DNA from: Actinomycetes bacterium
GTDB lineage: Bacteria > Actinomycetota > Actinomycetes > Mycobacteriales > Micromonosporaceae
Direction of reading: 5' to 3'
Assembly (NCBI GenBank): GCA_023437285.1
Contig: JAEZGP010000225.1
Span: 1-5,698, forward strand
Length of the DNA stretch: 5,698 nucleotides
This document shows, piece after piece, positions 5,290-5,698 of this stretch (the stretch's first letter is position 1; each line of letters opens with the position of its first letter). The position numbers were made by a program, and so were the translations under genes. The notes under the pieces are model-generated. The model worked only from the letters and a program-made list of their open reading frames with translations, was not told where the DNA came from and searched no databases.

Positions 5290-5698
5290 TCACGACCGGA
5301 GCCAGCGCACGCCGGTCGCTTCCTCGGCCGCCGCCCAGAGCCGCCGGCCGACGGCCGGATCGGCGGCTTCCCGGCTGAGCCGGGCCTCAGCCACCCGGCC
5401 CCGCGTCTCAAAGAGTCCTGACGGCCCGAAGAACTGGCCGCCGTGCACACCCGGCTCGGTCGCGGCGCGCAGTTGCGGCAGCGCGCCGCGCTCGACCGGC
5501 TGGGTGACCAGCAGGCCGGCCCACGCGATCAGCTGCCCGAGCCGGCCACGGTGTTCCCAGGCACGCGGCGTCAGGTTGGTGCGGGTGAGACCGGGGTGGG
5601 CCAGCGCGCTGACGACCGGCGATTTGGCGGCGTCCAGGCGGCGGGCCAGTTCGACGCCGAAGACCGTGGTGGCGAGCTTGGACCGGCCGTAGGCGGCA
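5290..5698 (-). CDS. Short-chain dehydrogenase/reductase, C-terminal part (start outside window)
   Basis: The minus strand is open from the window edge to a TGA at 5290-5292 and encodes 135 residues of a classical-type NAD(P)-dependent oxidoreductase. The catalytic pair Y-x-x-x-K is visible as YGRSK (Tyr codon 5689-5691, Lys codon 5677-5679), followed by LATTVFGVELARRL. The AHPG stretch (visible residues 33-36) and TNL (40-42) form the post-catalytic segment that contacts the cofactor. The ending GGQFFGPSGLFETRG resembles the retinol dehydrogenase/protochlorophyllide reductase-like SDRs. The Rossmann nucleotide-binding half (T-G-x-x-x-G-x-G) and the catalytic Ser lie to the right and cannot be checked. 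A full-length gene would be about 290-320 codons. Substrate is unknown. The reading frame is intact, so this is cut by the window edge, not visibly broken. Confidence 0.88.
   Translation of the reverse strand, partial: AAYGRSKLATTVFGVELARRLDAAKSPVVSALAHPGLTRTNLTPRAWEHRGRLGQLIAWAGLLVTQPVERGALPQLRAATEPGVHGGQFFGPSGLFETRGRVAEARLSREAADPAVGRRLWAAAEEATGVRWLRS

Noticed and set aside
5112..5450. Minus-strand open frame of 112 codons across the SDR 3' end and the intergenic region
   Set aside because: It overlaps the true SDR frame, which has the YxxxK and HPG motifs, and has Arg/Gly/Ser-rich shadow composition.

Overview
This is a G+C-rich window from a bacterial chromosome. Codons mostly end in G or C, GTG starts sit behind GGAGG-type ribosome binding sites, and the gene families are common in Actinomycetota. 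Micromonosporaceae or a related family is plausible, but the sequence does not prove it. No rRNA, tRNA, CRISPR array, insertion sequence or transposase was seen.

Layout. (1) At 81-3403 (+) there is a two-gene unit for a xanthine dehydrogenase/aldehyde oxidase-family molybdenum hydroxylase: a separate FAD-binding subunit, then a single polypeptide joining the two-[2Fe-2S] domain to the molybdopterin-binding catalytic domain. The genes overlap by four bases (ATGA) and are probably translationally coupled. Electrons would flow from substrate through Mo and the two Fe-S clusters to FAD and then to an acceptor. The substrate cannot be named. (2) The 144-base gap at 3404-3547 holds several perfect dyads. 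(3) At 3548-4634 (+) a 100-residue antibiotic-biosynthesis-monooxygenase (ABM) fold protein is followed after 31 bases by an AraC-family regulator, probably as one transcript. (4) On the minus strand, a GNAT acetyltransferase (about 4651-5115) converges on the regulator with 16 bases between the stops. Its third-codon-position use is clearly more relaxed than that of the molybdenum enzyme genes. (5) After an intergenic stretch with two small dyads, the right edge holds the C-terminal 135 residues of a minus-strand short-chain dehydrogenase/reductase (SDR), whose start lies beyond the window.

How they fit together. Only the two hydroxylase genes clearly form one enzyme. The ABM/AraC pair looks like a small regulated redox or stress cassette, and the dyad-rich gap ahead of it is where its control should lie. 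I see no evidence linking the GNAT and SDR genes to the rest. I do not see a clear new multi-gene system. The points most worth a second look are the compact Fe-S/Mo fusion enzyme with its non-standard catalytic motif and the dyad-rich gap.
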